Positions 60,422-64,000 of a stretch of DNA of 64,000 nucleotides are shown one piece after another. The DNA is taken from the NCBI GenBank assembly GCA_947034895.1, contig OX344765.1, forward strand, positions 3,849,001 through 3,913,000, written 5' to 3'. Below the pieces are notes generated by a model. That model did not search any database and had not been told where the DNA came from. It worked only from the letters and a program-made list of their open reading frames with translations. A program made the position numbers and the translations under genes. Every line of letters starts with the position of its first letter. The stretch's first letter is position 1. The DNA comes from Rhytidiadelphus loreus. Its lineage: Eukaryota; Streptophyta; Bryopsida; Hypnales; Hylocomiaceae.

Positions 60422-60916
60422 ATTATTGATCCAAAATTAGATAATACGTTGGTATCTACAATGGGTTAACTTTTGTAGGACACTAAAGATGAAAAGTGGT
60501 CAAATGGATGACTTCATTCTTCACTATAGAAACAAAGAATGCACCAATTGGTTCAATAATTGGAGCATTTTGGTGACTACCTTGGTCATGGGGTCACACC
60601 CATTAAGAATTAATGCTAGTCAATCATCATTTGACAATCAAAAAAAGATTTTTTTATACCAAACAATAAAAAATTAAAAACTAAAACATCAAACAATCTA
60701 AAACCTCCTTTAAATTCCATTGGTACATACCGCATTCTAGTTCATAACATTACATGTTTTTTCAAGCTTCTAAGAGACTATTTCGGGTTAGTTCTCTATG
60801 TTATGAACAACCAGCAAGGCAATCAAATTATTAAATAATTAAAAAAAAATTAAAAAATTAAAAAACAAACAAACTAAATTAATTAATATTATTCAAGGTG
60901 ATAGTCTCTCAACCAC

Positions 60917-60948
60917 GGAAGATTGTGGCCAAGTTCCCACAATCTTCC
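60917..60948. other. Perfect 12-bp hairpin
   Basis: GGAAGATTGTGG (60917-60928) and CCACAATCTTCC (60937-60948) form a perfect stem with an 8-base loop. It stands alone, without a T-run, so no terminator role is implied. Confidence 0.7.
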
Positions 60949-61459
60949 CTAGGTCATAGTCTTCCATAGGTCAAGAAAACATGTAATGCAAATCATCCAT
61001 TGGGATCCACTGAAACAGAGTTCAAATCGTCGACACCCCAGATCATCCAACGAAAACCCAAGAAAATCATCCATCCCCGGGGGTTCGAATGAAAATTGCG
61101 ACGTGGATGTGAGCTTACAGCGGAGCCAATTGGTGGCGTCGGAGATACAGAGTCCGCCACGTGCAGGTCCGAGAGGCCTCCGGAGCAACATTGTCGAGTG
61201 AACAGGCAGCTGGTTCAGACTACAGTATAACTTCGTCCTGGATCAGTCCTCTGCACTGCCACAACATCGCTTAACTTAACCATTACTGTTTGCCATTTCG
61301 GCCCACTGCATGTAGAATTCCACGTCAATTTGAATTAAAAAATTTTGCAATCTCAACATTAATGGCGAAATCGGACGAAGAAGCGATCCTTATTTGAGTT
61401 GCTTGACGTTGCTTCTGGATGCGATTCGAGGCCAGTGATGCGATCGGCGTCGCTTGGTT

Positions 61460-62150
61460 AACTTAATTCACGTGAGCAATCATCTCCTCTCTAACTTAGG
61501 TGTTGAATTTCTTTCTTGTCCTTCCGTGCACGATTGGGTTTGTGGGGGGTGCCCTTCTTGTGTGAATTTGAGTTTGAAACGAGGTTTTGCTTTAGGGGTT
61601 TAGTGGAAATCTGAGGTCATGTGGGGTCCAGAAAATGGGTCGTCGTCGAGTGGGAGTTTTGATCTCGATTGACGTATTTGTGGCTACTCTGTAATTGCTC
61701 TGCTGTGGAAATAAAGCCCTAATCTTGGTGTAATTTGTAGTTTCGAACCCTTGGTATTATTATTGTGTGTAGAGAACGAAAACTAACTTTTCTAACTCAC
61801 GAATCCTTCACGTGAGCAATTATCTCCTCTCTCGATGCTGAATTTCGTTTGATTCTGGGTTTTTTCTCCTTCTGGGAATGTCTGTGTTTTGCGTGCTGAA
61901 GATTCTTTGAATTCGTCTCCGAGTGAATACAGTTTGTTTTTTGTAAGCGGGTTCCAGTTGAATTCTGGTGTAATGTGATGTCCAGAAAAATTGGTTCTCG
62001 CACAGGAGCTCATCTCATAATTGACGCTGTGAGGCTACCCTGCTATTGCAGTGCTTTGGAAGTGTATCTCTAATCTTGGGTGTAGTTGGAAATTTCTAAC
62101 CCCTGGTTTTATTATTGTGTGTAGAGAACGGACTAACGTTATTAGAGCTG
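61460..62150 (+). repeat. ~345-bp tandem duplication of the SDR gene leader, each copy with a G-box
   Basis: TTCACGTGAGCAAT(C/T)ATCTC occurs at 61467 and 61807. CCAGAAAA, CTAATCTTGG(G)TGTA and ATTATTGTGTGTAGAGAACG recur in the same order in both copies (last word near 61757 and 62109). Each copy carries one CACGTG (61469-61474 and 61809-61814), the core of light- and bZIP/bHLH-responsive G-boxes. The second copy ends right at the start codon of the gene. Confidence 0.75.
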
Positions 62151-62155
62151 CCAAT

Positions 62156-64000
62156 ATGAATCATAAACTCAAAGTGCTCGTCGTGGGTTGTAGCAGCGGA
62201 GTAGGTCTTGAGGTAAACCTCTGCACTACTACTCTTGTGCAGGAGGAATAATGCTTACAAAAGTAGACTGCAATGGCGGCATGCCAAAACAGTCTGGACT
62301 TCTATGTGCAATTACATAGATTTAGGGCTTGGCGGGTATTCAGTTGTGATTTATATAACATGTGGCTTATTATGTACATTTACTTTCCCATTGATATAGG
62401 TAAATCTAATGCCTAATGGATTAGTGCTCGTGAGGGAACTCTACCTGCCTTTGTGTGACGTTTGCGAGTCCTGTTTTGTGCATGTTAGTCCTGACGGAAC
62501 GAGGACATGTTGCAGGTTGCGAAAACTCTACTGACATCAGGGGATAAATTTCAAGTTTATGGTTTAGTGCGAAATAAGGAAAGGGCTGCTAAAGCTATTG
62601 GTAAGCTTTTATTTTACTCATGTAATTGGGTTATCAGTTCTACAATTTCAAACTTGAGTACTTCCTGCATTTTTGTTCCAAGGCTATTGGTAAGCTAATT
62701 AGTTATTGGGTAATCCCCAATTAGCTTACCAATAACTAGTTAGTAACTGATTCAAATTTAAAGTTATTTAATTGATATCCCAATTGGTGGCTATGGCTTA
62801 TCCGTAATACGTGACTTCTGTTCTGAAGCAGCCTATGGGTCATCGAGAGTAACCTTCGTTCAAGGAGATGTCACGAAGCCCGAGACTCTAGTCCCGGCCT
62901 GCCAGGAAATGGACGCAATTGTGTGTACCATAGGAGCAAGAGCAGGATGGCGTCTCCCTTGTTGGAACAACGACAGCCCAAAATATGTGGATTTCCTAGG
63001 CGTGAAGAACTTGGCGGAAGCAGCTGCTTCTGTTGGGGTACATTCCTTTGGAATCTCTGGCGGTTACTGAATGCATGGTTGTGGCTTTTCTGTCATCACT
63101 TGTTTATTCTTTGAGTTGGGATGGCATATGTTGTGTTGTTAATGAACGTGTTTGGGACTTCTTTGAATCTGTCTAATTCGCCTTTCTTATATAGGTCCAA
63201 AAATTCGTGCTCGTGTCTTCTGTGGCCGTGACGAGGACCTGTGATACGATTTCTTGCCTACTGAACTCATTGTACGGGCGTGTACTTCGATGGAAACTCA
63301 AGGTAAAGTTTCAGTAGACTGTCGTCTAGGTTTCATATTTTAAGGTGGGTATGTATCATGCATGTTAATCTTAGTGGACGTGGTTGCGTCTTTCATGTAA
63401 GCTCGTCACTAGTGGTTTCCTAGTGTTGTGCATCTTTAACGCGCATTGTGTATCCGTCTCCACGTCTTATTACAGGGAGAAGAAGCAGTAAGGAGAGCGT
63501 TCAGGCACGAAGATTTAGCGTACTATATTATCAGACCTGGAAGACTTGTTAATAACCTCGGTGGCATTCTTGGCCTTACATTTGAACAAGGTAATTGAAT
63601 TTTATCTTAGGCAGATGGTTTCTTGGGAACATTCATTCGTATCTGTGCATGTGCTTTAAGCTCTTAGTTGTACGCTCTTCCGTTATTTAGTTTACTGCGC
63701 AGTTGCTTCCATCGTGAACTGATGTGTTTCACGATGGGGCTTGCATGCGACTTCCTCTGTGTAGATGTTGAGTTGCTCTTTATTCATCTCAGGCCATCGT
63801 GTCACGAAACTGTGCCCGTTCTCTCTTGCAAGGTAGCCATTGACTGTTACATTCAATGTTCAGGTGATCAAGGGAAAGGGTCTATCAATCGGATTGATGT
63901 CGCAGCTGTCGCGGTGGCCTGTGTTGAGGGTCATTGCACACCAGATGTTACCTTCGAAGTTTTCAATAGCAGAAATAAGTATGCACCTTTGGAGGATTTA
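62156..64000 (+). CDS. NAD(P)-binding atypical SDR family protein, partial at window end
   Basis: Exons 62156-62212, 62516-62600, 62832-63037, 63195-63302, 63476-63590 and 63864 to beyond 64000 join to at least 236 residues. The start MNHKLKVLVVGCSSGVGLE gives a beta strand and nucleotide-binding Gly motif (GCSSGVG, 11-17) typical of a Rossmann fold. VTFVQGDVTKPETL holds the usual adenine-pocket Asp, and VQKFVLVSSVAVT, AYYIIRPGRL and INRIDVAAVAVACVE match plant NAD(P)-binding (NmrA/UOS-like) atypical SDRs, many of them plastid proteins of unclear substrate. No transit peptide is visible with this start; an upstream exon could supply one. The frame is open through the last base, so the C-terminus is missing. 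Confidence 0.8.

Noticed and set aside
60917..60948. Rho-independent-type terminator
   Set aside because: The hairpin has no T-run and the genome is eukaryotic.

Overview
This window is nuclear DNA of a land plant. Every convincing gene is split by short GT-AG introns. The gene set includes plant-only families: a double B3-domain protein, a SINE-type KASH protein, a chloroplast-type RH58 helicase and a PAP28/29-type phosphoesterase. Gaps between genes are AT-rich and full of small transposon relics. A bryophyte, perhaps a moss, fits the compact genes and the unusually long SINE protein, but that is inference only.

Layout. 0.7-2.0 kb: B3 protein (+). 2.9-7.5 kb: repeats, with a 300-bp foldback element and a 940-bp TTAA-flanked element. 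7.9-10.5 kb: epsilon-COP copy 1 (+). 13.8-18.2 kb: SINE/KASH protein (+). 19.5-24.0 kb: DEAD-box helicase RH58 (+). 24.8-26.8 kb: CMS1/CMSS1 homologue (-), divergent from an ARM-repeat protein (+) at 27.4-30.3 kb. 32.9-38.1 kb: release factor eRF3 (+). 38.1-48.6 kb: repeat-rich, with a crippled Ty1/copia fragment, a second TTAA element and several foldback elements. 48.7-49.2 kb: exons of an unrecognised gene (-). 49.5-52.2 kb: epsilon-COP copy 2 (-). 55.6-58.8 kb: PAP28/29-type phosphoesterase (-). 62.2-64.0 kb: an NAD(P)-binding atypical SDR (+) that runs off the window.

Most genes are housekeeping: vesicle coat, translation termination, small-subunit ribosome assembly and organelle RNA metabolism. 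They do not form one pathway.

The most notable structures are four. (1) Two related ~920-930-bp elements have CCCCT...AGGGG inverted ends and TTAA on both sides, which is the piggyBac signature and rarely discussed in plants. (2) The two epsilon-COP genes form an inverted pair ~40 kb apart, virtually identical over the first five exons with their introns, then abruptly diverged; this looks like recent gene conversion on an older duplication. (3) The leader or first intron of several genes carries its own old tandem duplication (~185-350 bp). (4) RH58 intron 1 is a telomere-motif minisatellite that contains the splice donor. Exon coordinates were read by eye from splice consensus and reading-frame continuity; no alignment was run.
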